From: Candidatus Planktophila dulcis
Lineage (GTDB): Bacteria > Actinomycetota > Actinomycetes > Nanopelagicales > Nanopelagicaceae
Assembly (NCBI RefSeq): GCF_002288225.1
Contig: NZ_CP016777.1
Coordinates: forward strand, 1,116,001 to 1,180,000
Direction of reading: 5' to 3'
Length of the DNA stretch: 64,000 nucleotides
Shown: piece after piece, positions 7,878 through 15,458 of the stretch
Layout of the letters: each line of letters begins with the position of its first letter
Position numbering within the stretch: the first letter of the stretch is position 1
Notes under the pieces: model-generated
What the model saw: only the letters and a program-made list of their open reading frames with translations
Databases searched by the model: none
Told to the model about the DNA's origin: nothing
Position numbers and translations under genes: made by a program

Positions 7878-8876
7878 ATGAAGAAAGGTCTCATCACAGT
7901 TGCTGCACTATCAGCACTGGCGCTAGTAACTGGAACAGCAACTCCAGTAACAGCTGCAGAGAAGACTCTTAAGATCGAATTGATCTCAAAGGGCGAAACG
8001 CACCAATTTTGGCAGGCAGTAAAGAAGGGCGCTGAAGATCAAGCTAAGAAGATGAACGCAGAAGTTCACTTCATTGGTCCAGCAGCAGAAACAATGATCG
8101 ATAAGCAGCTTGAAATGCTTGATGCAGCAATTGCACTTAAGCCAGATGCAATCGGTTACGCAGCTCTTGGTACAACACAGTCACTTCCAAAGCTCAAGGC
8201 AGCTAAGGCAGCAGGCATTCCTGTGTACATGTTCGACACAGCAGCTAGCTGTGAGGGTGGAGTTCCTAAGCTAGGACCAAACTCTGACTGCGCACTTGGC
8301 GTTGCATACACAAATTCAACAGCTGCTGGCGCACTCGCTGCAGACTGGATGGCTAAGTTGGTTGGTAACAAGGGTAAGGTTTTGGTTGTCGGTCACTCAC
8401 AGACAAACCAGACAGGTATCGACCGTGCAAACGGCTTTATCAACCGCATGAAGGCTAAGTACAAGGGCATCACACTTCTTACACCTCAGTACGCTGAGGG
8501 TGGAGATGCACTTAAGGCACAGGAAATCGTTAGCGCATCACTCGTTGCTAACAAGGACCTCAAGGGTGTCTACGGAACTAACGAAGGTGTATCAATCGGC
8601 GCTGGCCAGGCATTCAAGGCTGCAAAGCTTAAGAATGGCGCAGTTAAGTTGATCGGATTCGACTCAGGAAAGCAGCAGATGGCAAACATCAAGTCTGGTC
8701 TCCAGTCAGGTGCTATCACACAGAGCCCAATGGGTATCGGTGCGAAGACTGTCGAAGCTCTCGTTAACTACGTACGTAACAAGACAGTTCCAAAGAACCT
8801 TATCGATACAGGTTTCTACTACTACGATAAGAAGAACATCGCCGATCCAAAGATCGCCGGTAACCTTTACGAATAA
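7878..8876 (+). CDS. Periplasmic sugar-binding protein, RbsB-like, of an ABC importer
   Basis: 332 aa. A Sec signal peptide (MKKGLITVAALSALALVTG...) probably ends after VTAA near residue 27, and there is no lipobox cysteine. The mature protein fits the RbsB/periplasmic-binding-protein-4 family: an alternating alpha/beta pattern with FWQAVKKGAEDQAKK, DAIGYAALG and KLIGFDSGKQQ. An AGGAG ribosome site lies 7 bases before the ATG. With its own promoter upstream and a strong hairpin downstream it is set up for higher expression than the ATPase and permease. Substrate is probably L-fucose or a related sugar, from context. Confidence 0.88.
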   Translation: MKKGLITVAALSALALVTGTATPVTAAEKTLKIELISKGETHQFWQAVKKGAEDQAKKMNAEVHFIGPAAETMIDKQLEMLDAAIALKPDAIGYAALGTTQSLPKLKAAKAAGIPVYMFDTAASCEGGVPKLGPNSDCALGVAYTNSTAAGALAADWMAKLVGNKGKVLVVGHSQTNQTGIDRANGFINRMKAKYKGITLLTPQYAEGGDALKAQEIVSASLVANKDLKGVYGTNEGVSIGAGQAFKAAKLKNGAVKLIGFDSGKQQMANIKSGLQSGAITQSPMGIGAKTVEALVNYVRNKTVPKNLIDTGFYYYDKKNIADPKIAGNLYE

Positions 8877-8904
8877 GTCATTACTGACTGATTTGTAAGT
8901 GATT

Positions 8905-8946
8905 AAAGGCATGGTGGCCGGGAGCAATCTCGGCCACCATTGCTTT
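8905..8946 (+). terminator. Strong hairpin (partial terminator/attenuator) between binding protein and ATPase genes
   Basis: ATGGTGGCCG (8911-8920), loop of 10, CGGCCACCAT (8931-8940): perfect 10-bp arms. With one bulged T the stem extends by up to five more pairs to 8905/8946. The downstream sequence is only moderately T-rich (TTTATTCTT). Placement after the binding-protein gene matches hairpins that stabilise the 5' message or let only part of transcription through to the ATPase. Confidence 0.7.
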
Positions 8947-8995
8947 ATTCTTAAGTGAGTAAGCTCATCGCAACTCTAGATATAAGGTGAAAACA

Positions 8996-10519
8996 ATGGC
9001 TTCAGCACAGCTCTTATCTCTCTCAGGCGTTAGTAAAGAGTTCCCGGGCGTCAAGGCACTCAGTAATGTGCACTTTGATCTCAATGAGGGTGAAGTTCAT
9101 GCCATTGTCGGCGAGAACGGTGCTGGTAAATCAACACTCATGAAGATTCTCTCTGGTATTTATAAGAAAGATTCTGGAGAGATTATCTACAAGGGAAAGT
9201 CTGTTTCAATTCCCAATCCATTTGAAGCACAGAAGCTCGGTATCAGCATCATTCACCAAGAGCTGAACCTGATGCCACATCTCACAGTTGCTGAGAACAT
9301 TTTTATTGGTCGTGAAGATCGATTCCCTGGTGGAGTTTTTCTCAATAATAAGAAGTTAGTTGATGCCACTATTGCGCTCCTAGCTGAACTCGGATTGGCA
9401 CTCAATCCCAACGACATCGTTGGTGAACTTACTATTGCAAAACAACAGATGGTTGAAATCGCAAAGGCTGTCTCTTATCGCGGCTCAGTCATCATCATGG
9501 ATGAACCAACCTCATCGCTGACCCCAGCTGAGACTGATGCGCTCTTTAAGATTATTCGCTCTCTCAAGGCTGCAGGAAAAGGCGTTGTCTATATCTCTCA
9601 CCGCCTGGAAGAGCTCGAGAAGATCACCGACCGCATCACAGTTCTACGTGATGGTGAGTATGTAAAGACTCTGATAACTACTCAGACGACTATCCCAGAA
9701 GTCATTTCGCTTATGGTCGGCCGTAAGGTGGATCAGGATCAACGCCCAACCAACCGCTCCATCGGTAGTGAAATAGTTCTGCAGGTTAAAAACCTTTCAG
9801 ACCAACACCTTCTTAGAGATATCTCCTTCGATCTTCGCAAAGGTGAAATTCTTGGCTTTGCAGGTTTGATGGGCGCAGGTCGCACAGAACTTGCACGCGC
9901 GATTATGGGCGCAGATCCAAAGACTTCAGGAACTATCACTTTGCGTGGCACCGAGGTAAAGATCAAGCAACCATCAGATGCGGTTGCGGTGGGTATTGGA
10001 TACCTCTCTGAAGACCGCAAACGTTTTGGTCTTCTTCTCAATCAAGACATCACCTTTAATGTGATTCTCTCCTCCATCCCACGCTTTTCCAATAAGTTGG
10101 GCTTTCTCAAAGTGAAGTCAGCAGCTGGCATTGCGCGTGATGTCATCGCTCAACTTCGAGTGCGCACACCCTCTGAACGCCAGTTCCTTAAGAACTTATC
10201 TGGCGGAAACCAGCAGAAGGTAGTTATCGCAAAATGGCTCACTCGCGATTGCGATGTATTGATTTTCGATGAGCCAACACGTGGAATTGATGTGGGCGCC
10301 AAAGATGAGATTTATCGCCTTCTGACTGGCTTGGCCGAAGAAGGCAAGTCCATCATCATGATTTCATCCGAACTGCCAGAAGTTTTGCGACTATCAGATC
10401 GCATCGCAGTGATGTGTGATGGTCGCTTAACAGGAATTATTGATAACAAAGATGCCAACCAGAACATCATCATGGAACTTGCGACCAAGTTCAGCGATTC
10501 ATTAACGACAGTTAACTAA
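8996..10519 (+). CDS. Sugar ABC transporter ATPase, RbsA/MglA type
   Basis: 507 aa from the ATG at 8996, chosen because AAGGTG lies six bases upstream. A GTG at 8987 falls inside that ribosome site and would add only three residues. Two fused ABC domains are present. The first has GENGAGKS, the signature-like region LTIAKQQMVEI and Walker B IIMDEPTSSL. The second has a degenerate Walker A (GLMGAGRTE), a canonical LSGGNQQKV and LIFDEPTRGID. The degenerate second P-loop is normal for this family. It energises import of the sugar captured by the upstream binding protein. Confidence 0.93.
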   Translation: MASAQLLSLSGVSKEFPGVKALSNVHFDLNEGEVHAIVGENGAGKSTLMKILSGIYKKDSGEIIYKGKSVSIPNPFEAQKLGISIIHQELNLMPHLTVAENIFIGREDRFPGGVFLNNKKLVDATIALLAELGLALNPNDIVGELTIAKQQMVEIAKAVSYRGSVIIMDEPTSSLTPAETDALFKIIRSLKAAGKGVVYISHRLEELEKITDRITVLRDGEYVKTLITTQTTIPEVISLMVGRKVDQDQRPTNRSIGSEIVLQVKNLSDQHLLRDISFDLRKGEILGFAGLMGAGRTELARAIMGADPKTSGTITLRGTEVKIKQPSDAVAVGIGYLSEDRKRFGLLLNQDITFNVILSSIPRFSNKLGFLKVKSAAGIARDVIAQLRVRTPSERQFLKNLSGGNQQKVVIAKWLTRDCDVLIFDEPTRGIDVGAKDEIYRLLTGLAEEGKSIIMISSELPEVLRLSDRIAVMCDGRLTGIIDNKDANQNIIMELATKFSDSLTTVN

Positions 10520-10538
10520 TACGGGAAAAGAGAGAGAA

Positions 10539-11555
10539 ATGTCAGAAGTAACTAACGCAGGCACAAAGGCAGATGGCGGCAATAAAGTTTCAGCCTTTAT
10601 TCGTCGAGAAATCGGTCGAGTGACAGCACTTGCTAGCCTTTTCGTCATCTTTACCTTCTTCACCGTAATGCGTCCTGTCTTTGCCTCATGGGCAAATGTC
10701 TCTGGCGGAATCTTGATGTCCACAACGGTGATTGGCCTGATGGCAATCGGTGTCACCTTCGTCATCATCACCGGTGGTATCGATCTCTCTGTTGGAACAT
10801 CCATGGCTCTCGTGGGAGTTATTACTGGTAAGACAGTGATGGCGATGAACCTAAACGTCTGGAGCGGAATACTCCTAGGACTTGTCGTGGGAACAATCCT
10901 TGGCGCTATCAACGGAATTCTTATTACTGTTCTTAAGTTGCCTCCATTTATTGCAACTCTTGCAACAATGAAGGGTGCTCAAGGATTGGCGCTCATTACC
11001 TCCGATCTGAAGCCAATTCTCTTCACAACAGATGTAAAGGGCTGGGACTCCATTGCACAAGGAAATATCATCCCGAATCTTCCTAATGCTGTTCTCATTC
11101 TTCTCGTGGCAGCTGTGGTTGCTTCAATCATTCTTAATAAGACAGTCCTCGGCCGTTACACATTCGCAATCGGTTCTAATACTGAAGCAACAAAGCTCTC
11201 TGGCGTGAAGGTCGATCGTTGGTTGATTGCCGTCTATGCACTCTGTGGATTCTTCGTTGGCCTCTCAGCAATTGTGATGACATCTCGCCTGGGCTCTGCG
11301 CAACCTGACCTTGGTCTTGGTTATGAGCTTGAAGCAATCGCTGCAGTCATCATCGGTGGAACATCACTTCTTGGCGGTAAGGGAACTATCTCTGGAACCA
11401 TCATCGGTGCCCTCATCATGTCGGTTCTGATCAACGGTCTACGTATTCTCGAACTTCAACAGGAATGGCAGTACGTCGTAGTAGGTGCAGTCATTCTCCT
11501 TGCAGTCTATGGAGATAACGTTCGTCGTCGTCGTGCTGGTGAAACCACGCATTAA
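10539..11555 (+). CDS. Sugar ABC transporter permease, RbsC type
   Basis: 338 aa hydrophobic protein with about eight to ten membrane segments. The family hallmark VIITGGIDLSVGT follows the second segment, and the cytoplasmic loop contains AIGSNTEATKLSGVKVDRW, the EAA-like ATPase contact. The C-terminal block VIIGGTSLLGGKGT is also typical. It follows the ATPase gene by 19 bases with a GAGAGA ribosome site. It would form the homodimeric channel of the importer. No second permease gene is present, as expected for the family. Confidence 0.93.
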   Translation: MSEVTNAGTKADGGNKVSAFIRREIGRVTALASLFVIFTFFTVMRPVFASWANVSGGILMSTTVIGLMAIGVTFVIITGGIDLSVGTSMALVGVITGKTVMAMNLNVWSGILLGLVVGTILGAINGILITVLKLPPFIATLATMKGAQGLALITSDLKPILFTTDVKGWDSIAQGNIIPNLPNAVLILLVAAVVASIILNKTVLGRYTFAIGSNTEATKLSGVKVDRWLIAVYALCGFFVGLSAIVMTSRLGSAQPDLGLGYELEAIAAVIIGGTSLLGGKGTISGTIIGALIMSVLINGLRILELQQEWQYVVVGAVILLAVYGDNVRRRRAGETTH

Positions 11556-11576
11556 CCCTTTATCTATTGCGAGAGC

Positions 11577-11605
11577 TTGACCCTGCACTTACCCTTAGTT
11601 AAGTC
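11577..11605 (+). promoter_or_regulatory. Possible promoter of the PsiE-like gene (TTGACC-N17-TAAGTC)
   Basis: TTGACC (11577-11582) and TAAGTC (11600-11605) are 17 bases apart, just upstream of the AAGGTGG ribosome site of the next gene. The -10 is imperfect, so read-through from the permease gene may also contribute. Confidence 0.4.
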
Positions 11606-11622
11606 TAAAAAAGGTGGTTGAG

Positions 11623-12108
11623 ATGAAATACAAGTCCGTTAAGGGTTTACTCACCGGAGATGAATCACTCATCCCTGTAACTTTTATCGACAAGCTCGAA
11701 GATATCCTTCACGGCTTCCTTGGCATCGTTCTCTTTATCATCTCAGTCCTTGCTGCTGGCTATAGCTTGCAGCGCCTGATTGAAACTCGCCCATTCTTTC
11801 CACTAGGAATGATCCAAGCAATTAATGACATTCTCTTTGTAGTCATCATCCTTGAGATCATGCGCACAGTGATCGTCCGCTTCACAGATGGAATTTTCCA
11901 ACTCGATAACTTCCTTATTATCGGAGTCATCGCAGCCGTTCGACACATTCTCACAGTCGGTGCATCACTGACGATGGAGAAGGAGAAGACAACGGAGTAT
12001 TTCAACCGTGCACTGACAGAGATGGGCGTGAACACTGGAATTGTTTTAGCTCTCGTATTTGCGCTATTTTTATCTCGCGCAGCACGCAAACCTGGCGCAA
12101 AAAGTTAG
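11623..12108 (+). CDS. PsiE-like small integral membrane protein
   Basis: 161 aa from the ATG at 11623, which has AAGGTGG five bases upstream. A GTG at 11614 is inside that site and unlikely to be used. Four hydrophobic segments are visible (about residues 23-45, 60-80, 95-113 and 130-150). The motif FVVIILEIMRTVIVRF with the following LIIGVIAAVRHIL resembles the PsiE family (phosphate-starvation-inducible E in E. coli), whose function is unknown. It is last in the rightward sugar block and is closed by a terminator at 12115-12134. The link to sugar uptake is positional only. Confidence 0.6.
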   Translation: MKYKSVKGLLTGDESLIPVTFIDKLEDILHGFLGIVLFIISVLAAGYSLQRLIETRPFFPLGMIQAINDILFVVIILEIMRTVIVRFTDGIFQLDNFLIIGVIAAVRHILTVGASLTMEKEKTTEYFNRALTEMGVNTGIVLALVFALFLSRAARKPGAKS

Positions 12109-12114
12109 CTCACT

Positions 12115-12134
12115 GACCTCATTCTCATGAGGTC
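12115..12134. terminator. Hairpin between convergent operons
   Basis: GACCTCA, a six-base loop, TGAGGTC, followed on the plus strand by TTAATCATTCTTTCT. It lies seven bases after the PsiE-like stop and 14 bases before the end of the oppositely oriented ATPase gene, so it can serve both directions. Confidence 0.6.
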
Positions 12135-12147
12135 TTAATCATTCTTT

Positions 12148-12894
12148 CTACAGTCGACCAGCTTGATGGACTCGCTTCAAGAACTCTTGGGTTTTTGGGT
12201 TCTGCGGGTTATGGAGCACCTGCTCTGCGCTTCCTCGCTCAATGATGTTGCCGGACTCTAGGAAACAGACTTCATCTGCTACTTGAGTTGCAAACCCCAT
12301 TTCATGTGTCGCCAGCACCATGGTCATGCCATCACTTTTGAGATCACGGACAGCTGAGAGAACTTCGTTAACAAGTACTGGGTCAAGTGCTGATGTGACT
12401 TCATCAAGGAGAAGTAGCCGTGGACTTACCGCAAGTGAGCGAATTATCGCTACTCGCTGCTGCTGTCCCCCACTCAGGCGATCAGGATATTGATCGGCTT
12501 TATCCGCTAAATCAAATCTCTTCAATAGGTGCAGTGCATGAGTATTGGCTTCATCTCTACTTTTGCCATGAACCTTGATGGGCGAGAGTGTGATGTTTTC
12601 TAAAACCGTTTTATGAGGAAAGAGGTTAAATGATTGAAAGACCATACCTAGACGGCGGCGAACTTCATCAACGTTTATCAGAGGATCTGAAATTTCTTGT
12701 CCATCTAAGAAAATTTGGCCATCATCGATTGATTCCAGCAAGTTGATGCAGCGGAGAAGTGTGGACTTACCTGAGCCCGAAGCACCAATAAGAACAGTGG
12801 CTGTGTGTTCAGGAACAGTGAGTGATAGATCGTGCAGGACAACTTCTGCACCAAAGGACTTTCGAACATCTACCAGTTCAAGCACTTTACTCAT
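12148..12894 (-). CDS. Polar amino-acid ABC transporter ATPase, GlnQ type
   Basis: 248 aa single ABC domain. It has Walker A GASGSGKST, the Q-loop in GMVFQSFNLFPH, the signature LSGGQQQRVAIIRSLA, Walker B LLLLDEVTSALDP and the H-loop in LATHEMGF. The DEVTSALDP variant (Val for the usual Pro) and the FNLFPH/EMGFA signatures are typical of GlnQ/HisP enzymes. Its start ATG overlaps the permease stop by one base (TGATG). It is the last gene of the binding-protein/permease/ATPase operon on this strand. Confidence 0.93.
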   Translation of the reverse strand: MSKVLELVDVRKSFGAEVVLHDLSLTVPEHTATVLIGASGSGKSTLLRCINLLESIDDGQIFLDGQEISDPLINVDEVRRRLGMVFQSFNLFPHKTVLENITLSPIKVHGKSRDEANTHALHLLKRFDLADKADQYPDRLSGGQQQRVAIIRSLAVSPRLLLLDEVTSALDPVLVNEVLSAVRDLKSDGMTMVLATHEMGFATQVADEVCFLESGNIIERGSAEQVLHNPQNPKTQEFLKRVHQAGRL

Positions 12895-13760
12895 CAGATT
12901 GCACCTTCTGAGTTCTGTGCACTAGTGCGTTGCCTTATAGCTCGATCTGTATAGCGAGTCATTGGAATTGTGATGAGTAGAAAGAGTATGGCTGCCACAA
13001 CATAAGGTGTGTAGTTAAAGGTTCGGCTAGCATTAATTTGAGCAGCACGAACGGCATCGGTGACTCCCAGGATTGAGACCAAACCTGTGTCCTTCAGTAG
13101 TGAAACAAAATCATTGAGCAAGGGAGGCACAACACGACGTATGGCCTGAGGCAGTACAACAAAACGCATGGTCTGCCCTGAAGTGAGTCCGAGGGAACGA
13201 GCTGCTGCGCGTTGACTTGGGTGAATAGATAAAATTCCACTTCGGATAACTTCAGCTACATATGCCGAGTATGTGAGCACCACAGCAACTGTCCCGAGAA
13301 AGATGACATTGCTTGAGATTCCGGAAAGTCCTAGGGCTGGAACACCAAAACCAACAAGCAAGATAATCAAGATCAGTGGGGCGCCTCGGAAGATATCGAC
13401 GTAGGCAGTAGCTAGAAATCTAAATGGAGTAAGCGCTGGTGATTTTGTAGTCCGCAGTAAAGCAAGCCCAAGTGCAATAACGCCAATAGCAGCACCGCCA
13501 ATAAAAGTAAGTTGCAAATTGATCCAGAGCCCTCGCACGACTGTTGGAAATACCTCGCGGCCATAATCAATATCGAAGAATGTAGCTTTTACGGTTTCCC
13601 AGCCTGGTGAAGTTACGAGAATTATGGCAAGAGTTCCGAGGACAAAAATAGAAGAAGCCGCAGCAATACTTGCTTGCTTGCGGCTAATCCTGCGACGAGA
13701 TTTACGTCGTTCTAGTTCACGGGAGCTTGGCGACCAAGCAGAGCTTTTCTTCTCTGACAT
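12894..13760 (-). CDS. Polar amino-acid ABC transporter permease
   Basis: 288 aa from the ATG at 13760. A TTG at 13769 has AAGG at closer spacing and is an alternative start adding three residues. A basic cytoplasmic N-terminus with many Ser/Arg/Lys is followed by about five or six membrane segments. The conserved EAA loop is visible as AARSLGLTSGQTMRFVVLPQ, typical of the HisM/GlnP family. It lies 36 bases after the binding-protein gene. One permease gene only, so a homodimer is inferred. Confidence 0.92.
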   Translation of the reverse strand: MSEKKSSAWSPSSRELERRKSRRRISRKQASIAAASSIFVLGTLAIILVTSPGWETVKATFFDIDYGREVFPTVVRGLWINLQLTFIGGAAIGVIALGLALLRTTKSPALTPFRFLATAYVDIFRGAPLILIILLVGFGVPALGLSGISSNVIFLGTVAVVLTYSAYVAEVIRSGILSIHPSQRAAARSLGLTSGQTMRFVVLPQAIRRVVPPLLNDFVSLLKDTGLVSILGVTDAVRAAQINASRTFNYTPYVVAAILFLLITIPMTRYTDRAIRQRTSAQNSEGAI

Positions 13761-13796
13761 GGTCGCCAAACTACCTTGTTTACTGCTGAGTTTCTA

Positions 13797-14648
13797 TTAA
13801 GGCTTCAATACAGGAGCGCCAGCATCAGTTGCTAGCCACTTATCTGTAATTGCTGCGAGTGTTCCATCAGCGGTAATGGCATCTACAGCGCCAGTAACAC
13901 ATGATGTGAGCTTGCTTCCCTTTGAAAGCAGGAGACCAAACTGATCACCTTCACCATTTGATGGAAGTTGACCAACGATAAGTCCGTTTGGAACTTCAAC
14001 GCCTGATAGGTAGAAAGCAGTTGGTAGATCTACAACAAGGCCATCGATCTGCTTGTTTTTGAGTGCAGATACACCTGCTGCATTGTCGTTAAATACCTGT
14101 GGCTTTGTGCCAATCTGATTCTCGATTGCATCAAGTGAGGTAGTACCGACTGCTGCGCCAAGCTTGGCGCTCTTGAGTTCAGCAAGTGAAGTCTTTCCTT
14201 CAATCTTGCTTCCCTTGAATGAGACGATTGCCTGTGGAGCTGTGTAATAAGGTGATGAGAAATCAACAGCTTTCTTGCGATCATCAGTAATTGAGAACTG
14301 CTGCAAGTTGAAGTCAAACTTCTTCTCTCCTGGTGTTACAGCTGAGTCAAATGTTGTGCGGGCCCAGGTGACATCTGCAGCATCAAAGCCGAGTTGCTTA
14401 GCAACTGCATAAGCCACTGCTCCTTCGAAGCCTTCGCCAGACTCTGGCTTGTCATCGATAACCCATGGGTAGTACGCAGGTTCACCAGTTGCGATAGTGA
14501 GTTTGCCTTCAGTGATTGTTGCTAGCTCACCGATTTCACATGATGCTGATGCTGAATCAGATGAATCCGAACCGAAAGGTCCACATCCTGTGAGTGTGAG
14601 AGCAGCTGCGATAACAGCTGCAGTGATAATTCCGAAACGTTTCTGCAC
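13797..14648 (-). CDS. Amino-acid ABC transporter substrate-binding lipoprotein
   Basis: 283 aa, GTG start with a textbook AAGGAG five bases upstream. The N-terminus is a lipoprotein signal: basic, hydrophobic, then LTLTGC with the acylated cysteine at about residue 22, followed by a Ser/Asp-rich linker. The mature domain fits solute-binding family 3, with LTIATGEPAYYPW near the start and a DFNLQQFSITDDRKKAVDFS block in the hinge region. Ligand specificity cannot be fixed; polar amino acids are likely. It heads the operon and has a clear promoter (14688-14716). Confidence 0.92.
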   Translation of the reverse strand: MQKRFGIITAAVIAAALTLTGCGPFGSDSSDSASASCEIGELATITEGKLTIATGEPAYYPWVIDDKPESGEGFEGAVAYAVAKQLGFDAADVTWARTTFDSAVTPGEKKFDFNLQQFSITDDRKKAVDFSSPYYTAPQAIVSFKGSKIEGKTSLAELKSAKLGAAVGTTSLDAIENQIGTKPQVFNDNAAGVSALKNKQIDGLVVDLPTAFYLSGVEVPNGLIVGQLPSNGEGDQFGLLLSKGSKLTSCVTGAVDAITADGTLAAITDKWLATDAGAPVLKP

Positions 14649-14676
14649 GTTAGCTCCTTAAGGTTGGGGCGAGATA

Positions 14677-14695
14677 AATACTAGAGAAGAGTATT
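14677..14695. promoter_or_regulatory. Inverted repeat over the -10 region of the amino-acid transporter promoter
   Basis: AATACT, seven bases, AGTATT: perfect six-base arms spanning the -10 hexamer (14688-14693) and the predicted transcription start of the binding-protein gene. A repressor bound here would block transcription. Confidence 0.4.
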
Positions 14696-14716
14696 AACCC
14701 AATCGCCCAATGTCGA
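14688..14716 (-). promoter_or_regulatory. Promoter of the amino-acid ABC operon (TCGACA-N17-TACTCT)
   Basis: Read on the minus strand: TCGACA (14716-14711), 17-base spacer, TACTCT (14693-14688). The -35 matches TTGACA at five of six positions. Transcription would begin about 30 bases before the GTG at 14648. Confidence 0.65.
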
Positions 14717-14752
14717 CACGCGAATGAACTGCAGGAAGCCCAGCAAAGTAAT

Positions 14753-14774
14753 ACGCCCTCGTGAATTAGGGCGT
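14753..14774 (-). terminator. Hairpin after tRNA-Tyr
   Basis: ACGCCCT, an eight-base loop, AGGGCGT: perfect seven-base arms beginning three bases past the tRNA 3' CCA, followed on the minus strand by ATTACTTTG. Confidence 0.6.
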
Positions 14775-14776
14775 TG

Positions 14777-14861
14777 TGGTGGCGGGTGAAGGATTTGAAC
14801 CTTCGAAGGCAGAGCCGGGGGATTTACAGTCCCCTCCCATTGGCCGCTCGGGCAACCCGCC
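14777..14861 (-). tRNA. tRNA-Tyr (anticodon GTA)
   Basis: 85 nt including an encoded CCA (14779-14777). The acceptor GGCGGGT (14861-14855) pairs with ACCCGCC (14787-14781), with A as discriminator. The anticodon loop CTGTAAA is closed by GGGA/TCCC, giving GTA. A long variable arm makes this a type II tRNA, and the T arm reads GAAGG-TTCAAAT-CCTTC. Type II structure plus GTA fits tyrosine. Confidence 0.95.
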
Positions 14862-14969
14862 AGGGTCATACAAGTCTTACGGCGCTTTGGTAAGTGCGAG
14901 CGGCAAACGATACCTTAGGCACTTGAACTTTGAAAATCACAAGATTAACCACAAGGGAGCGCCACCGAT

Positions 14970-15458
14970 ATGGCTGATAGCAGTTTTGACGTAGTCTCGA
15001 AGATCGACCGCATGGAGCTAGATAACGCTATAAATCAGGCTATCCGCGAGATTGATACCCGCTTTGACTTTAAGAATACTGGCGCAAAGATTGAACTCTC
15101 AGGTGACAAGTTAGCAATCGAAGCAGATACTGAAGAGCGCGCAAAGGCGACCCTGGATGTCGTTAAAGATAAGTTGATTAAGCGTGGAGTTTCACTCAAG
15201 CACCTTGATGCTGGTGAGCCACAGCTCTCAGGAAAAATCTACAAGATTGCATGCACCATGAAAGAGGGCATCTCAACTGAGAATGCCAAGAAGATTGCTA
15301 AGTTCTTGCGTGATGAAGGTGCGAAATCAATCAAGACCCAGATTCAAGGCGATGAGCTACGCGTGACATCAAAGAGCCGTGATGATCTGCAGGAAGCTAT
15401 TGAGCAGATTAAAAATGGCAAATTCGAATTTGCAGTTCAATTCGTAAACTTCCGATAA
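14970..15458 (+). CDS. YajQ family protein (DUF520), nucleotide-binding
   Basis: 162 aa, the standard length. It has the family N-terminus (SSFDVVSKIDRMELDNAINQ), the central DTRFDFKNTGAKIEL and the C-terminal GKFEFAVQFVNFR. YajQ proteins have two ferredoxin-like RNP-type domains. Some members bind cyclic-di-GMP or nucleic acids, but the role in actinobacteria is not settled. An AAGGGAG ribosome site precedes the ATG by ten bases. The rarD gene starts at the base after the stop, so the two are probably co-transcribed. Confidence 0.93.
   Translation: MADSSFDVVSKIDRMELDNAINQAIREIDTRFDFKNTGAKIELSGDKLAIEADTEERAKATLDVVKDKLIKRGVSLKHLDAGEPQLSGKIYKIACTMKEGISTENAKKIAKFLRDEGAKSIKTQIQGDELRVTSKSRDDLQEAIEQIKNGKFEFAVQFVNFR

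Noticed and set aside
10502-10912. 136-aa open frame opposite the sugar permease start
   Set aside because: Lies entirely over the permease N-terminus; hydrophobic codons read backwards explain it.
14681-14869. 62-aa open frame over the tRNA-Tyr locus
   Set aside because: It is the tRNA and its terminator translated by chance.
14865-14893. TTACCA-N17-TATGAC upstream of tRNA-Tyr on the minus strand
   Set aside because: Spacing is perfect, but the hexamer ends only three bases before the mature tRNA 5' end, so normal initiation would fall inside the tRNA.
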